From contig NZ_JAMFTH010000001.1 in NCBI RefSeq assembly GCF_024195295.1, forward strand, positions 1,116,001-1,180,000: a stretch of 64,000 nt of DNA, given 5' to 3'. The position numbers were made by a program, and so were the translations under genes. The stretch is from Gilvimarinus xylanilyticus (GTDB lineage: Bacteria; Pseudomonadota; Gammaproteobacteria; Pseudomonadales; Cellvibrionaceae). Below, one piece after another: positions 11,154 through 21,078 of the stretch. The notes below the pieces were generated by a model, which worked only from the letters and a program-made list of their open reading frames with translations, was not told the DNA's origin and did not search any database. Within the stretch, counting starts at the first letter, position 1. Each line of letters starts with the position of its first letter.

Positions 11154-11994
11154 AGCGAAGCTCCAGCGCAATTAAAATAAGCGCAAACACCGGCGCAGCC
11201 GCGGTGAGGCTGTCGACTCGGTCGAGCACCCCCCCGTGACCGGGCAAGAGAGAGCTGCTGTCTTTAATGCCGCGCTCGCGCTTGACCATACTCTCCAGTA
11301 AATCGCCCAAGACAGAGGCCAGCGACGTGGTAATTACCAGGGCGATCACCGCCCACAAGGCATTGCCCGTCAGCAACCACAATACAGCTCCCACTATCGC
11401 GTTGGCCGCAACCCCACCCAGAAAACCTTCCCAGGTTTTACCTGGGCTGACATTGGGGGCCAACTTGTGACGTCCAAACTTGCGCCCCACAAAATAGCCG
11501 CCAATATCGGCAGCGGCGACTACGGCTACAATCAATAGCACCAACCAAGCGCCCGAGTCGTGAGAGCGTACATAACTAAACGCCGCCCAGGTGGGGATCA
11601 AGACGAAAAACCCCATCAGCGCACGCATCACCCGCCGCCCCCACAAGAGCGCGCTAGAGGGATAACCCTGGACCCACAAAAGCGCCAGCGCCCACCAGCT
11701 GCACCCGACTAGCAAAACAGCTTGATAGCGCTCGGTGGCCCCGACCGCCAGAGTGGCATCGGGCTGAATAATGCCAATAAAATAAGCGACCCCTAAAATG
11801 CACACGGCCTGCAGGGCGACATAGATAACTCTCTGCCAAGGCTTGGAAAATCCGCTTAAATTAGCCCACTCCCAAGCGCTGATTAACACAATCGTGGCGA
11901 CAAACGCGGAAAATAACGGTACCGGCAAATAAAACAACGCCAATACAAACACAGCGGCCAACACCAAAGCCGTCATAACCCTCTGTTTAAGCAT
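11146..11994 (-). CDS. cdsA: Phosphatidate cytidylyltransferase (CDP-diglyceride synthase)
   Basis: Integral membrane enzyme making CDP-diacylglycerol from phosphatidate and CTP. The protein is 282 aa with about eight hydrophobic segments. The CdsA signature is visible near the C-terminus: [12 protein letters not shown] followed by [14 protein letters not shown]. The frame is open further upstream to 12072, but the ATG at 11994 has GGAG 5 nt upstream and begins [10 protein letters not shown], as in relatives. It overlaps uppS by 8 bp, so the two are translationally coupled. Confidence 0.95.
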
Positions 11995-12739
11995 AGGAAT
12001 CTCCGTCCGCGTAGGCGCGTTCACACTGTTCACTGGTGCGCCCAAAGCGCCTTTGACGCTTAGAAAAGTCATTGGCAGCAGCTTTTAATGCCTCGGCATT
12101 AAAATCGGGCCAGAGGGTATCCACAAAGTAGAGTTCGGCGTAAGCCGCCTGCCAGAGTAAAAAGTTGCTGATGCGCTGCTCACCGCCGGTGCGGATTAAT
12201 AAGTCCAGCGCGGGCAACTCGGCCAGCGAGGTATGGGCATTAAAGCTGTGCTCGTCAATTTCATCGACTTTCAATTGCCCGCTGGACACCTGAGCCGCAA
12301 GGCGTTTGGCGGTATCGGCAATATCCCAGCGGCCACCGTAATCGGCCGCAATCACTAGAGTGGTTTTCGCCTCAGCGACGTCCGTCAAAGCTTCGGCCTT
12401 GGCAATGGATTTGTTGAGGCTGTCGCTAAAGCGGTCGCGGCTCCCCACCACTTTTAAGCGCACCCCACGCTGCTTGAGGTCTTTTGCCTCGCGCTTTAAG
12501 TACACCTGGAACAGTGACATAAGCGCATCCACCTCTTTGCGCGGCCGACGCCAGTTCTCGCTGCTAAAGGCAAACAACGTCAAAGCCTCCACGCCCAGCT
12601 CCTGGCAGGCTGACATAACATCGCGAATGCGCTCGACACCCTCGCGATGCCCCGCTACCCCGGCCAGATTATGCTGCCTGGCCCAGCGGTTATTGCCATC
12701 CATAATAATGGCGATATGACGTAACGAACTAGCTGTCAC
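11987..12739 (-). CDS. uppS: Undecaprenyl diphosphate synthase
   Basis: Cytosolic cis-prenyltransferase making the C55 lipid carrier for peptidoglycan and O-antigen. The protein is 250 aa. IIMDGNNRWARQ includes catalytic D14; AGHREGVERIRD and LFAFSSENWRRP are family blocks; LLIRTGGEQRISNFLLWQ binds diphosphate. The start is GTG with GGAG 6 nt upstream. With dxr downstream, two steps of the isoprenoid/carrier pathway lie in one transcript. Confidence 0.96.
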   Translation of the reverse strand: MTASSLRHIAIIMDGNNRWARQHNLAGVAGHREGVERIRDVMSACQELGVEALTLFAFSSENWRRPRKEVDALMSLFQVYLKREAKDLKQRGVRLKVVGSRDRFSDSLNKSIAKAEALTDVAEAKTTLVIAADYGGRWDIADTAKRLAAQVSSGQLKVDEIDEHSFNAHTSLAELPALDLLIRTGGEQRISNFLLWQAAYAELYFVDTLWPDFNAEALKAAANDFSKRQRRFGRTSEQCERAYADGDSYA

Positions 12740-12784
12740 ACACGACTCCGGTGCCTGGATCTGCCCTTTTCGGGCTTATTTGCG

Positions 12785-12812
12785 AAAACGCCTGGCGAAC
12801 ACCAGGCGTTTT
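12785..12812 (-). terminator. Perfect 11-bp hairpin between frr and uppS
   Basis: Arms at 12785-12795 and 12802-12812 (AAAACGCCTGG and its exact complement) enclose a 6-nt loop. Read on the minus strand the hairpin ends in a short TTTT. The T run is short, so it may be a partial terminator or attenuator that lowers uppS-dxr expression relative to frr. Confidence 0.6.
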
Positions 12813-12850
12813 ATTGCCTTATTGTTGATAACGCTTAAGCAAGAGCTGCC

Positions 12851-13408
12851 TTAAACCGTCATCAGCTCTTCTTCTTTTTGCGCCAAGGCCTTATCGACCT
12901 CGGCTACATATTTATCGGTGATTTTTTGTACATCGTCCTGCATACGGCGATCTTCGTCTTCGGTAATCTCCTTATCCTTAAGCAGAGACTTCACATCAGA
13001 CAACACATCGCGACGAACGTTGCGAATAGCCACACGGCCGTTTTCCGCCTCGGCGCGGGCCTGCTTAATGTAGCCCTTGCGGGTTTCCTCCGTCAGCATG
13101 GGCAGCGGAATACGGATATTCTCACCCGCTGTAGATGGGTTTAGGCCCAAATCAGACTTCATGATCGCCTTTTCGATTTCGGGGACCATTTGCTTTTCCC
13201 AGGGCTTAACCGACAAGGTGCGCGCATCTTCCACCGAGATATTAGCCACCTGAGACAGAGGGGTTTCCGAACCATAGTAAGAAACCGTCAATCCCTCCAA
13301 AAGGCTTGGGTGGGCGCGACCAGTGCGGATTTTGTTCAAATTGTTGCCCATCGCCTGCAGGGCTTTTTTCATTCGGTCATCGGCGTCTTTTTTTAAATCA
13401 TTCAGCAT
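12851..13408 (-). CDS. frr: Ribosome recycling factor
   Basis: Splits post-termination ribosomes together with EF-G. The protein is 185 aa, exactly the E. coli length. Typical blocks are [33 protein letters not shown] and AIRNVRRDV, with a helical C-terminus. The ATG at 13408 overlaps the end of pyrH by 11 bp. Part of the rpsB-tsf-pyrH-frr translation module. Confidence 0.97.
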   Translation of the reverse strand: MLNDLKKDADDRMKKALQAMGNNLNKIRTGRAHPSLLEGLTVSYYGSETPLSQVANISVEDARTLSVKPWEKQMVPEIEKAIMKSDLGLNPSTAGENIRIPLPMLTEETRKGYIKQARAEAENGRVAIRNVRRDVLSDVKSLLKDKEITEDEDRRMQDDVQKITDKYVAEVDKALAQKEEELMTV

Positions 13409-14141
13409 GGGTGTTCCCCTCTTCTATTAATGTGCCCTCGTTGCTGCCCACGACGATATTGAGCAGGGCACCACTCTTGTTCATACGAAACACCCGCACC
13501 GGCATATCATGCTCACGGCACAGGCATATCGCGGTTAAATCCATTACCCCCAACTTATCTTCCAGCACCTTATCGTAGGTCAGGCGGTCATATTTGGTAG
13601 CATCACTCACTTTCATGGGGTCGGCAGTGTATACGCCGTCAACTTTGGTTGCCTTCAGGACAATATCGGCCTCAACCTCAATGCCGCGCAAACAGGCCGC
13701 CGAATCGGTGGTAAAGAATGGGTTGCCGGTGCCGGCTGAGAAAATTACCACTTCGCCCGCATTCAAGCAGCGAATGGCGTGGCGGCGATCATAGTGCTCG
13801 ACGATACCGCTCATTGGGATGGCCGACATCACCCGCGATGAAATATTGGAGCGCTCCAAAGCGTCGCGCATGGCCAAAGCGTTCATTACCGTGGCCAGCA
13901 TCCCCATATGGTCGCCCGTTACCCGGTCCAGCCCGGCGGCATTGAGCGCGGCGCCGCGAAACAAATTACCGCCGCCGATCACAAGGCCCACCTGAACCCC
14001 GATACCCACCAGCTGGCCAATCTCCAGCGCCATTTTGTCCAGCACCTTGGGGTCTATCCCAAAGCCCTCGGCCCCCATCAATTCTTCACCGCTCAGCTTG
14101 AGCAATATACGCTTGTATTTCTTATCGCGAGAATGGGCCAT
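13398..14141 (-). CDS. pyrH: UMP kinase
   Basis: Phosphorylates UMP to UDP in pyrimidine nucleotide synthesis; cytosolic hexamer of the amino-acid-kinase fold. The protein is 247 aa (E. coli 241). [14 protein letters not shown] starts the fold; [16 protein letters not shown] is the nucleotide loop and [12 protein letters not shown] is conserved. The frame is open upstream to 14252, but the ATG at 14141 with GGAG 7 nt upstream begins [13 protein letters not shown] as expected and is chosen. Confidence 0.96.
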   Translation of the reverse strand: MAHSRDKKYKRILLKLSGEELMGAEGFGIDPKVLDKMALEIGQLVGIGVQVGLVIGGGNLFRGAALNAAGLDRVTGDHMGMLATVMNALAMRDALERSNISSRVMSAIPMSGIVEHYDRRHAIRCLNAGEVVIFSAGTGNPFFTTDSAACLRGIEVEADIVLKATKVDGVYTADPMKVSDATKYDRLTYDKVLEDKLGVMDLTAICLCREHDMPVRVFRMNKSGALLNIVVGSNEGTLIEEGNTHAE

Positions 14142-14188
14142 GGCGGATCTCCTGCAGGCTGGGATAAAAACGGAGGGCAGTTTACAAC

Positions 14189-14222
14189 AAAAGGAGGCCG
14201 GATGGGTATCCGACCTCCTTTT
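14189..14222 (-). terminator. Intrinsic terminator/attenuator after tsf
   Basis: Arms 14189-14203 and 14208-14222 pair over 15 bp with one mismatch around a GGGT loop. On the minus strand the hairpin ends CCTCCTTTT followed by a T-rich stretch. It separates tsf from pyrH, so pyrH-frr may be expressed by read-through or a separate promoter. Confidence 0.75.
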
Positions 14223-14302
14223 GATTAGCCTTGACGCGCGCGCCAAGGGCACTTTTGCACCGAACTATAGAGTGAGTCGGCGCAAAAGCAGGTGAAACAA
14301 AC

Positions 14303-15172
14303 TTAGCCTTTAGAAGCGGCCACTTGAGCGGCCACTTCGGCGGCAAAGTCGGTTTCGTCCTTCTCGATACCTTCGCCCACTTCAAAGCGAACAAAGCTAT
14401 CAATGCTGGCACCAGCTTCTTTCGCCAGTTTACCCACAGTGAGCTCGGGGTTCTTAACAAAAGGCTGCTCGTTCAAGCTACCTTCTTTAAGGAACTTATT
14501 AATACGGCCCATCATCATTTTCTCGACGATTTCCGCAGGCTTGCCTTCCATATCGGGCTGCGCCTTAATGATATCTTTCTCTTTTTCAACGATATCAGAG
14601 GGCATATCTTCGGGCTTAACCACTTGCGGGTTAACGGCCGCTACGTGCATGGCGATGTCGCGCGCCAACTCGGCGTTGCCACCTTCCAGCTTAACCGCTG
14701 AGGCGATACGGTTGTTGGAGTGCACATACACATCAACCAAACCGCCTTCAACCAGAGAAATACGACGTACGCCGATGTTTTCCCCGATTTTCTGCACCAG
14801 AGCTTCACGGGCAGACTCCAGCTCACCGTCCATCAGAGCCGCCACGTCGGTCTGCTTGTCGGCAAACGCCTTGTCGGTAACGCTGGCTACAAACGCCAAA
14901 AAGCCTTCATCGCGAGCCACAAAGTCAGTTTCACTGTTCACTTCAACCACAACGGCGTAGCTGTTGTCGTCGGCAACTTTTGCCGACACAACACCGTCAG
15001 CGGCGGTGCGGCCCGCTTTTTTAGAGGCCTTCAGACCACTTGCCTTACGCAGGTTTTCAATTGCCAGCTCAACATCGCCGTCCACTTCCGCCAGGGCTTT
15101 TTTACATTCCATCATGCCCAGGCCAGTGCGTTCGCGCAGTTCTTTTACCAGAGAAGCAGAGATAGCTGCCAT
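14303..15172 (-). CDS. tsf: Elongation factor Ts
   Basis: Guanine-nucleotide exchange factor for EF-Tu. The protein is 289 aa (E. coli 283). The N-terminal module has [16 protein letters not shown], followed by the exchange-loop [11 protein letters not shown]-terminal blocks include [11 protein letters not shown] and [12 protein letters not shown]. It lies between two hairpins, downstream of rpsB. Confidence 0.97.
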   Translation of the reverse strand: MAAISASLVKELRERTGLGMMECKKALAEVDGDVELAIENLRKASGLKASKKAGRTAADGVVSAKVADDNSYAVVVEVNSETDFVARDEGFLAFVASVTDKAFADKQTDVAALMDGELESAREALVQKIGENIGVRRISLVEGGLVDVYVHSNNRIASAVKLEGGNAELARDIAMHVAAVNPQVVKPEDMPSDIVEKEKDIIKAQPDMEGKPAEIVEKMMMGRINKFLKEGSLNEQPFVKNPELTVGKLAKEAGASIDSFVRFEVGEGIEKDETDFAAEVAAQVAASKG

Positions 15173-15205
15173 GTATCTATCCTCTTAATTTGCAAATGTC
15201 TATTG

Positions 15206-15240
15206 AAAAAAGGGGCAAACCACCTGGCTCGCCCCCTTTT
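15206..15240 (-). terminator. Attenuator-like hairpin between rpsB and tsf
   Basis: GC-rich arms (AAAAGGGGC near 15208-15216 and GCCCCCTTTT at 15231-15240, one bulge) are followed on the minus strand by six T. A partial terminator between rpsB and tsf is known in E. coli; this hairpin could serve the same purpose of making S2 in excess of EF-Ts. Confidence 0.75.
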
Positions 15241-15279
15241 GTGTCGCACTTTACGCGCTAAAGGTTACAAGCTTGCGGC

Positions 15280-16023
15280 TTACTCAGCGGCAGCTTCACC
15301 GTCGGCGGCGACATACTCGTCTTTATTGGGTACTGACTGAGCCTGAGCGGCGCCTTCGGCGCAGGCATCCGCAACCGCAGTCACGTACAGGCGAATCGCG
15401 CGGATGGCGTCGTCGTTACCCGGAATAACGTGATCAATGCCGTCGGGATCAGAGTTGGTATCAACCACGCCGATAACGGGGATACCCAGCTTGTTGGCTT
15501 CCTGCACAGCGATACGCTCGTGATCAACGTCTACCACAAACAGCGCATCGGGCAGACCGCCCATATCTTTAATACCACCGATGGAGCGATCCAGCTTCTC
15601 CATGTCGCGGGTACGCATCAAAGCTTCTTTCTTGGTCAGCTTCTCAAAGGTACCGTCGTTGGCCTGGGCTTCCAGATCGCGGTAGCGACGGATAGAGGCG
15701 CGGATGGTTTTGTAGTTAGTCAGCATACCGCCCAACCAGCGGTGACTAACAAAAGGCTGGCCTACGCGCTCGGCCTGCTCTTTGATGATCTTTTGTGCGG
15801 CGCGCTTGGTGCCCACAAACAGGATTTTTTTCTTTTGCGAGCCCATTTGCTTAACCAGCTCAAGGGTCTCGTTGAACGCCGGAACAGTGTGCTCCAGGTT
15901 GATGATATGAATCTTGTTACGAGCGCCGAAGATAAAACGGTCCATCTTCGGGTTCCAGTAACGGGTTTGGTGACCAAAGTGGACACCGGCTTGCAGCATA
16001 TCGCGCATGCTTACTGTAGGCAT
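15280..16023 (-). CDS. rpsB: 30S ribosomal protein S2
   Basis: Small-subunit ribosomal protein. The protein is 247 aa (E. coli 241). Signatures: [20 protein letters not shown] at the N-terminus and the later block [19 protein letters not shown]. It is first in the rpsB-tsf-pyrH-frr series and has a leader of about 150 nt. Confidence 0.98.
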   Translation of the reverse strand: MPTVSMRDMLQAGVHFGHQTRYWNPKMDRFIFGARNKIHIINLEHTVPAFNETLELVKQMGSQKKKILFVGTKRAAQKIIKEQAERVGQPFVSHRWLGGMLTNYKTIRASIRRYRDLEAQANDGTFEKLTKKEALMRTRDMEKLDRSIGGIKDMGGLPDALFVVDVDHERIAVQEANKLGIPVIGVVDTNSDPDGIDHVIPGNDDAIRAIRLYVTAVADACAEGAAQAQSVPNKDEYVAADGEAAAE

Positions 16024-16213
16024 AATTCTTTCCTGTATATCGGGTTAGGCCTCCATATACCCGCCAGCCAACCCTTGCGGGCACCCAGACTGAACGTGTC
16101 GGTATATGTGTGACATTTAAAAGTGATAATCTCTGGCAACCGCAAACGGGCCTGTTACAGCCGTCGCTTTTACAAGAGGCGCGCTTTATACCACAACCCC
16201 GCCCCAACTGAAA
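16024..16213 (-). promoter_or_regulatory. rpsB promoter and long leader
   Basis: On the minus strand TATAAA (16185-16190) has a weak -35 TTTCAG (16208-16213) exactly 17 bp upstream and is followed by a GC-rich discriminator GCGCGCC, as in stringently controlled ribosomal promoters. The predicted transcript has a leader of about 150 nt with GC-rich inverted segments near 16050-16090. In E. coli the rpsB leader binds S2 for autogenous control; that role here is inference. Confidence 0.45.
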
Positions 16214-16295
16214 GCTTTTTCAGTCGCGTGGAGCACAAACGAGCAAGATCGGTTATAGTCGCAAAAACTATCTGAAACACACGCAGGAGTACCCC

Positions 16296-17480
16296 ATGAA
16301 AGAGACTTGGCGCTGGTTTGGCCCTCAAGACACTGTCACCCTGGCCAATATTCGTCAGGCCGGAGCCACAGGTATTGTCACCTCCCTCCACCACATTCCC
16401 ACCGGCGAGACTTGGCCACTGGACGAAATCCTGGCGCGCAAACAGGAGATCGAAGCCGCCGGACTCGAATGGAGCGTGATTGAGAGCATCCCGCTGCACA
16501 ATGACATCAAAACCCGCACCGGCGACTACCAAACCTATATTGCCAACTATCAGCAGTCCATTCGCAATGTCGCAAAGGCGGGCATTTTCGACGTCTGCTA
16601 CAACTTTATGCCGGTGGTGGACTGGACCCGCACCAACCTGTCCTACAGCCTACCCAACCAATCTCAGGCCCTGCGCTTTGAAATGAGCGACTTCGCCGCC
16701 TACGACGTCTACCTGCTTAAACGCGATAATGCCGCCGCAGACTACCAACCGGAGGTTCTAGAGCGAGCCAAGGCACGCTTTGACGCCATGAGTGACGAAG
16801 AAAAGGCGCTACTGGAAAAGAATATTATCGCTGGCCTGCCGGGCGGTGAAGGCAGTTATTCCCGCGACGGCATCCGCGAGGCCATTGCCCAGTTTATCGA
16901 GCTGGGCGACGAGGGCATGCGCGCCAATCTGTTTACCTTTTTGCGCGAAATCATCCCGGTGGCCGAAGAAGTGGGCGTGCGCCTGGCGATTCACCCTGAC
17001 GATCCGCCCTTTTCTCTGTTCGGCCTGCCCCGCGTGGTTTCCACCCAAGATGATGCCCGCGCTCTGTTGGCGGCCGCACCCAGCCCCGCCAACGGCCTGA
17101 CCCTGTGTGCGGGCTCTTATGGCGCGCGCGGCGACAACGACCTGGTGGATATGGTGCGCGAATTCGGCGACAACATCTATTTTGTCCACCTGCGCAATAT
17201 CAAGCGCGAGGCCGATGGCTCGTTTTACGAGTCCGACCACCTGGACGGCGACAATGACATGGTGGGCCTGATTGATGCCCTACTAAAAGAAGAGCATCGT
17301 CGGCGCGAGACAGCAAGCCCGCTGCCCCCGATTGCCATGCGCCCGGATCACGGTCACCTAATGGGCGACGAGATCGGCCGCGACGGCATTAACCCCGGCT
17401 ATTCTTACGGCGGACGCATGCGCGGCCTGGCGGAGCTTCGCGGGGTTATCCACACCCTGGAAACTTTGGCCGCGCGCTAG
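16296..17480 (+). CDS. uxuA: D-mannonate dehydratase
   Basis: Converts D-mannonate to 2-keto-3-deoxy-D-gluconate in glucuronate catabolism. The protein is 394 aa, exactly E. coli UxuA length. Start KETWRWFGPQDTVTLANIRQ; family blocks include GIVTSLHHIPTGE, RLAIHPDDPP, FVHLRNIKRE and MRPDHGHLMGDE, which contribute metal-binding residues. GGAG lies 7 nt before the ATG. No other uronate genes are nearby: it stands alone between rpsB (divergent) and map, and ends in a strong hairpin. An ATAGT-N7-ACTAT inverted repeat lies about 25 bp upstream of the ATG and might be an operator. Confidence 0.96.
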   Translation: MKETWRWFGPQDTVTLANIRQAGATGIVTSLHHIPTGETWPLDEILARKQEIEAAGLEWSVIESIPLHNDIKTRTGDYQTYIANYQQSIRNVAKAGIFDVCYNFMPVVDWTRTNLSYSLPNQSQALRFEMSDFAAYDVYLLKRDNAAADYQPEVLERAKARFDAMSDEEKALLEKNIIAGLPGGEGSYSRDGIREAIAQFIELGDEGMRANLFTFLREIIPVAEEVGVRLAIHPDDPPFSLFGLPRVVSTQDDARALLAAAPSPANGLTLCAGSYGARGDNDLVDMVREFGDNIYFVHLRNIKREADGSFYESDHLDGDNDMVGLIDALLKEEHRRRETASPLPPIAMRPDHGHLMGDEIGRDGINPGYSYGGRMRGLAELRGVIHTLETLAAR

Positions 17481-17498
17481 CGCACACCCCAAACCTGA

Positions 17499-17527
17499 CT
17501 ACAGCCCGCAGCGGCTGCGGGCTGTAG
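17499..17527 (+). terminator. 13-bp perfect hairpin after uxuA
   Basis: Arms 17499-17511 and 17515-17527 are exact complements around a CGG loop, 18 bp after the uxuA stop. There is no T run, so it may stall or protect the mRNA end rather than act as a full intrinsic terminator. Confidence 0.5.
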
Positions 17528-17594
17528 TCGGAGCGGGCAATCGGTTAAACTAGACGTTTTGCAATCGGGCCCAAACCCCAACAAGCGAGACATC

Positions 17595-18365
17595 ATGACC
17601 GTATCCATCAAAACCCCCGAAGATATCGCCAAAATGCGCGTCGCGGGCCGCATGGCCGCCGAAGTGCTGGAAATGATCGAGCCCCACGTTCAACCGGGCG
17701 TTACCACCGCCGAGCTGGATAAAATTTGCCACGACTATATTGTCGAAGAGCAAAACGCCATTCCCGCCTGCCTGGGCTACCGGGGCTTTCCCAAATCCAT
17801 CTGTACCTCGGTCAATCAAGTGATTTGCCACGGCATTCCCTCGGAAAAGAAAGTGCTTAAAAGCGGCGACATCATCAATATTGATGTCACCGTGATTGTG
17901 GATGGCTACCACGGCGACACCAGCAAAATGTACTTTGTGGGTAAGCCCGCCCCCCACGCTAAGCGTCTGGTGGAAGTGACCCAAGAGTGTATGTACAAGG
18001 GTATCGAGCTGGTTAAGCCCGGCTGCCGCTTAGGGGATATTGGCGCGGTGATTCAAAAACATGCCGAATCCAACTATTACTCGGTGGTGCGCGAATACTG
18101 TGGCCACGGCATTGGCAAGGTATTTCACGAAGAGCCGCAAATTCTTCACTACGGCCGCGCGGGAACCGGGTTGGAATTAAAAGAAGGCATGACTTTTACC
18201 ATCGAGCCCATGATCAACGCCGGCAAAGCCACCACCAAACTAAAACGCGACGGCTGGACCGTGGAAACCAAAGACGGCCGCCTTTCCGCCCAGTGGGAGC
18301 ACACCATGGCGGTCACCGCCGATGGCGTTGAAGTACTCACCGCCCGCAAAGAAGAGTCTTTTTGA
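17595..18365 (+). CDS. map: Methionine aminopeptidase, type I
   Basis: Removes the N-terminal methionine from nascent proteins; di-metal pita-bread fold. The protein is 256 aa. Metal ligands are visible in NIDVTVIVDGYHGDTS (two Asp), GHGIGKVFHEEP (His), FTIEPMI (Glu) and WEHTMAV (Glu). An upstream in-frame TTG at 17559 exists, but the ATG at 17595 gives the usual start TVSIKTPEDIAKMR. Its stop shares one base with the glnD ATG, indicating coupling. Confidence 0.97.
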   Translation: MTVSIKTPEDIAKMRVAGRMAAEVLEMIEPHVQPGVTTAELDKICHDYIVEEQNAIPACLGYRGFPKSICTSVNQVICHGIPSEKKVLKSGDIINIDVTVIVDGYHGDTSKMYFVGKPAPHAKRLVEVTQECMYKGIELVKPGCRLGDIGAVIQKHAESNYYSVVREYCGHGIGKVFHEEPQILHYGRAGTGLELKEGMTFTIEPMINAGKATTKLKRDGWTVETKDGRLSAQWEHTMAVTADGVEVLTARKEESF

Positions 18366-21067
18366 TGGCAAGCGACTCCAGCACCCCCTACTTCACCCGG
18401 CCGCTGTTCTTTTTTGACCAGAGCCGCTTTCGCAACGCGCTGACCGAAAAGCCGGTTATTACCGTCTTCAAGGACGCCATTACCGCCGCCAATGCCCAGT
18501 TCGACGTGCGCTTTCGCGAGGGTGAAGACATTCGCGCGTTGATTCACGAACGCGCCCTGTTTGTCGACTGCCTATTGCACTACGCCTGGTACGAATTTGA
18601 TTGGCCCCAAGGCATCAGCCTTGAGGCCGTAGGCGGTTACGGGCGCTGCGAGCTGCACCCGCACTCGGATATCGACCTGTTGATTCTGCTTAACGAAGGC
18701 TTAGAAGAACAGTGCCGAGACAACCTGGAGCGCTTTTTAACCCTGCTGTGGGATATTGGTCTGGAAATTGGCCACAGTGTACGCAGCGTTGACCAATGTC
18801 TGGAGATTGCGCGCACCGACATTACCGTGGCCACCAACTTAATGGAGTCGCGCACCCTGGTAGGCGATGCCAGCATGCGCGAACGTCTGGGCCAATTAGC
18901 CGAGGCGGAAAAATTGTGGCCCGCCGATGAGTTCTTTAAAGCCAAATTCGAAGAACAACACCAGCGCCACGAAAAATACAAAAACAGCGAGTACAACCTC
19001 GAACCCAATATTAAAAACGCCCCCGGCGGCTTGCGTGACATTCAAATGATCGCCTGGGTCGCCAAACGCTTCTTTCAGGTCCGCACCTTAAAACAACTTG
19101 ATGGTAAAGGCTTTTTTACCGAAGAAGAGTTCACTCTGCTGCAAAACGGTGAAGAGTTTTTATGGCGAGTGCGCTACGGCCTGCACATGATCGCCGGACG
19201 CCCCGAAGATCGTCTGCTGTTCGACCACCAGCGCGAACTGGCCAAACTGTTTGGCTATCAGGACAACGACGAAAACCTGGCCGTCGAACAGTTTATGCAC
19301 AAGTACTACCGCCTGGTGATGTCGCTGCGCGAATTAAACGACGTACTGCTGCAGTTTTTGTACGAAGCCATCTTACAGCGCGGCGTTAAAAGAACCGTAA
19401 CCCCGATTAACGAGCGCTTCCAGCGTCGCGACGACTATATTGAAGTCGCGCACATTTACGTGTTTGAAGAATCACCTTCGGCAATGCTGGAAATCTTTTT
19501 GTTGATGGCGCAAAACCCCGACATCAGAGGGGTACGCGCTTCCACCATTCGCCTGATGCGCGAAAACCGCCATTTGATCGACGAAAGCTTTCGCAGTGAC
19601 GAGCGCAACACGCAGCTATTTTTGCAGTTATTCAGCTACCCAGACCAGCTGGTAGAAAACCTAAAGCGGATGAATCGCTACGGCGTATTAGGTTTGTATT
19701 TGCCCGAGTTCGGTCGCGTAACCGGGCAAATGCAGCACGACCTATTCCATATTTACACGGTGGATGCTCACACCTTACTGCTGGTGCAAAATTTATGTAA
19801 TTTCTTACTGCCCCAAGCGCGGGAGGACTACCCCGTTGCCTGGCATGTAATGCGTCGGCTGCCCAAAGTAGAAACCGTTTTACTGGCGGGTTTATATCAC
19901 GACATCGCCAAAGGCCGCGGCGGCGACCACTCCGTACTGGGCGCAGTAGACGCCGAAGAGTTTGGCATTCGCCACAATTTATCTCCCCGCGAAACCCGGC
20001 TGATCAGCTGGTTGGTAGAAAAACATTTGTTAATGTCGGCGGTCTCGCAAAAACAGGATATTTCCGACCCGGATGTGATTCACAGCTTTGCCCTGACCGT
20101 GGGCGACCAGATGCATCTGGATTATTTATACGCGCTCACCGTCGCCGACATTAACGCCACCAACCCCGATTTATGGAACACCTGGCGCGCCAGCTTAATG
20201 CGCACCTTGTATTTAGAGACGAAACGCGCTTTGCGCCGGGGCCTGGAAAACCCCATCGACAAACAGGACTGGATTGAAGAAACCCAGCAGGCGGCACTGG
20301 CCAGACTTAACCGCCACAATGTCACCACCGACCAAGCTCTGGAGGTGTGGGAAGATGTAGATGATGAATACTTCCTGCGCGAGTCATTTCTGGATATTGC
20401 CTGGCACACCGAGGCGATTTTGCTGCACCAGCAATCCGATCAGCCACTGATTCTGATTCAAGAGACTTCCAGTCGCGAACTGGAAGGCGCAACGCAAATA
20501 TTTGTGCGCAGCAAAGGCCGCGACAATGTGTTTACCGCCATTGCCACGGCACTAGACCAGATGAATTTAAGCATTCAGGATGCGCGCATCTACAATTCCA
20601 AATCCGGTTTTACCCTGGATACTTTTTTTGTCCTCAATCAAAACGGCGAACCCCTGGGCACCGACCCGGCGGTACTCACCCGTATTCACGACGCGCTCGT
20701 CCAAGAGCTGCGTTTGCTGGACGAAGATCAAGACGTTGCAATCCGTCGCACACCGCGCCGCCTTAAGCACTTTACCCGGCCCACGCGCACAATTATTCGC
20801 AACGATATTTTAAGTGGCTGTACCTTGCTTGAGGTCATCAGCCCGGATCGCCCGGGGCTGCTGGCGTGCATTGGCCATATCTTTATCGACTTTGGTCTGC
20901 ATCTGCAAAACGCCAAAATCGCCACACTGGGCGAGCGCGTTGAAGATATCTTTTTTATCACTGACAGCGAGGGCAACCCGCTCTCGGACCCACAACTGTG
21001 CCAGCGACTGCAGGCGGAAATTTGCCGCCAGCTGGACGACCGCGTCGACCAGGCGGCGGGCTACTGA
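18365..21067 (+). CDS. glnD: PII uridylyltransferase / uridylyl-removing enzyme
   Basis: Sensor of glutamine that uridylylates and deuridylylates PII. The protein is 900 aa. Domains in order: nucleotidyltransferase with GGYGRCELHPHSDIDL (residues 90-105), a helical linker, HD domain with LAGLYHDIAKGRGGDHS (about 505-521) for uridylyl removal, and two C-terminal ACT domains (about 715-790 and 820-890; the second contains ISPDRPGLLACIGHIF). Active-site residues look intact. The ATG at 18365 overlaps the map stop; a TTG one codon earlier is less likely. Confidence 0.97.
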   Translation: MASDSSTPYFTRPLFFFDQSRFRNALTEKPVITVFKDAITAANAQFDVRFREGEDIRALIHERALFVDCLLHYAWYEFDWPQGISLEAVGGYGRCELHPHSDIDLLILLNEGLEEQCRDNLERFLTLLWDIGLEIGHSVRSVDQCLEIARTDITVATNLMESRTLVGDASMRERLGQLAEAEKLWPADEFFKAKFEEQHQRHEKYKNSEYNLEPNIKNAPGGLRDIQMIAWVAKRFFQVRTLKQLDGKGFFTEEEFTLLQNGEEFLWRVRYGLHMIAGRPEDRLLFDHQRELAKLFGYQDNDENLAVEQFMHKYYRLVMSLRELNDVLLQFLYEAILQRGVKRTVTPINERFQRRDDYIEVAHIYVFEESPSAMLEIFLLMAQNPDIRGVRASTIRLMRENRHLIDESFRSDERNTQLFLQLFSYPDQLVENLKRMNRYGVLGLYLPEFGRVTGQMQHDLFHIYTVDAHTLLLVQNLCNFLLPQAREDYPVAWHVMRRLPKVETVLLAGLYHDIAKGRGGDHSVLGAVDAEEFGIRHNLSPRETRLISWLVEKHLLMSAVSQKQDISDPDVIHSFALTVGDQMHLDYLYALTVADINATNPDLWNTWRASLMRTLYLETKRALRRGLENPIDKQDWIEETQQAALARLNRHNVTTDQALEVWEDVDDEYFLRESFLDIAWHTEAILLHQQSDQPLILIQETSSRELEGATQIFVRSKGRDNVFTAIATALDQMNLSIQDARIYNSKSGFTLDTFFVLNQNGEPLGTDPAVLTRIHDALVQELRLLDEDQDVAIRRTPRRLKHFTRPTRTIIRNDILSGCTLLEVISPDRPGLLACIGHIFIDFGLHLQNAKIATLGERVEDIFFITDSEGNPLSDPQLCQRLQAEICRQLDDRVDQAAGY

Positions 21068-21078
21068 ACCTGACATTT

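Noticed and set aside
11995-12072. Longer cdsA reading from 12072
   Set aside because: It would run 26 codons into uppS; the ATG at 11994 has a good Shine-Dalgarno and the conserved N-terminus.
14142-14252. Longer pyrH reading from 14252
   Set aside because: The added 37 residues come from the tsf terminator region and have no UMP kinase similarity; the ATG at 14141 has GGAG.
20998-21078. Longer dapC reading from 20998
   Set aside because: Overlaps the glnD C-terminal ACT domain; relatives start at the equivalent of 21079.
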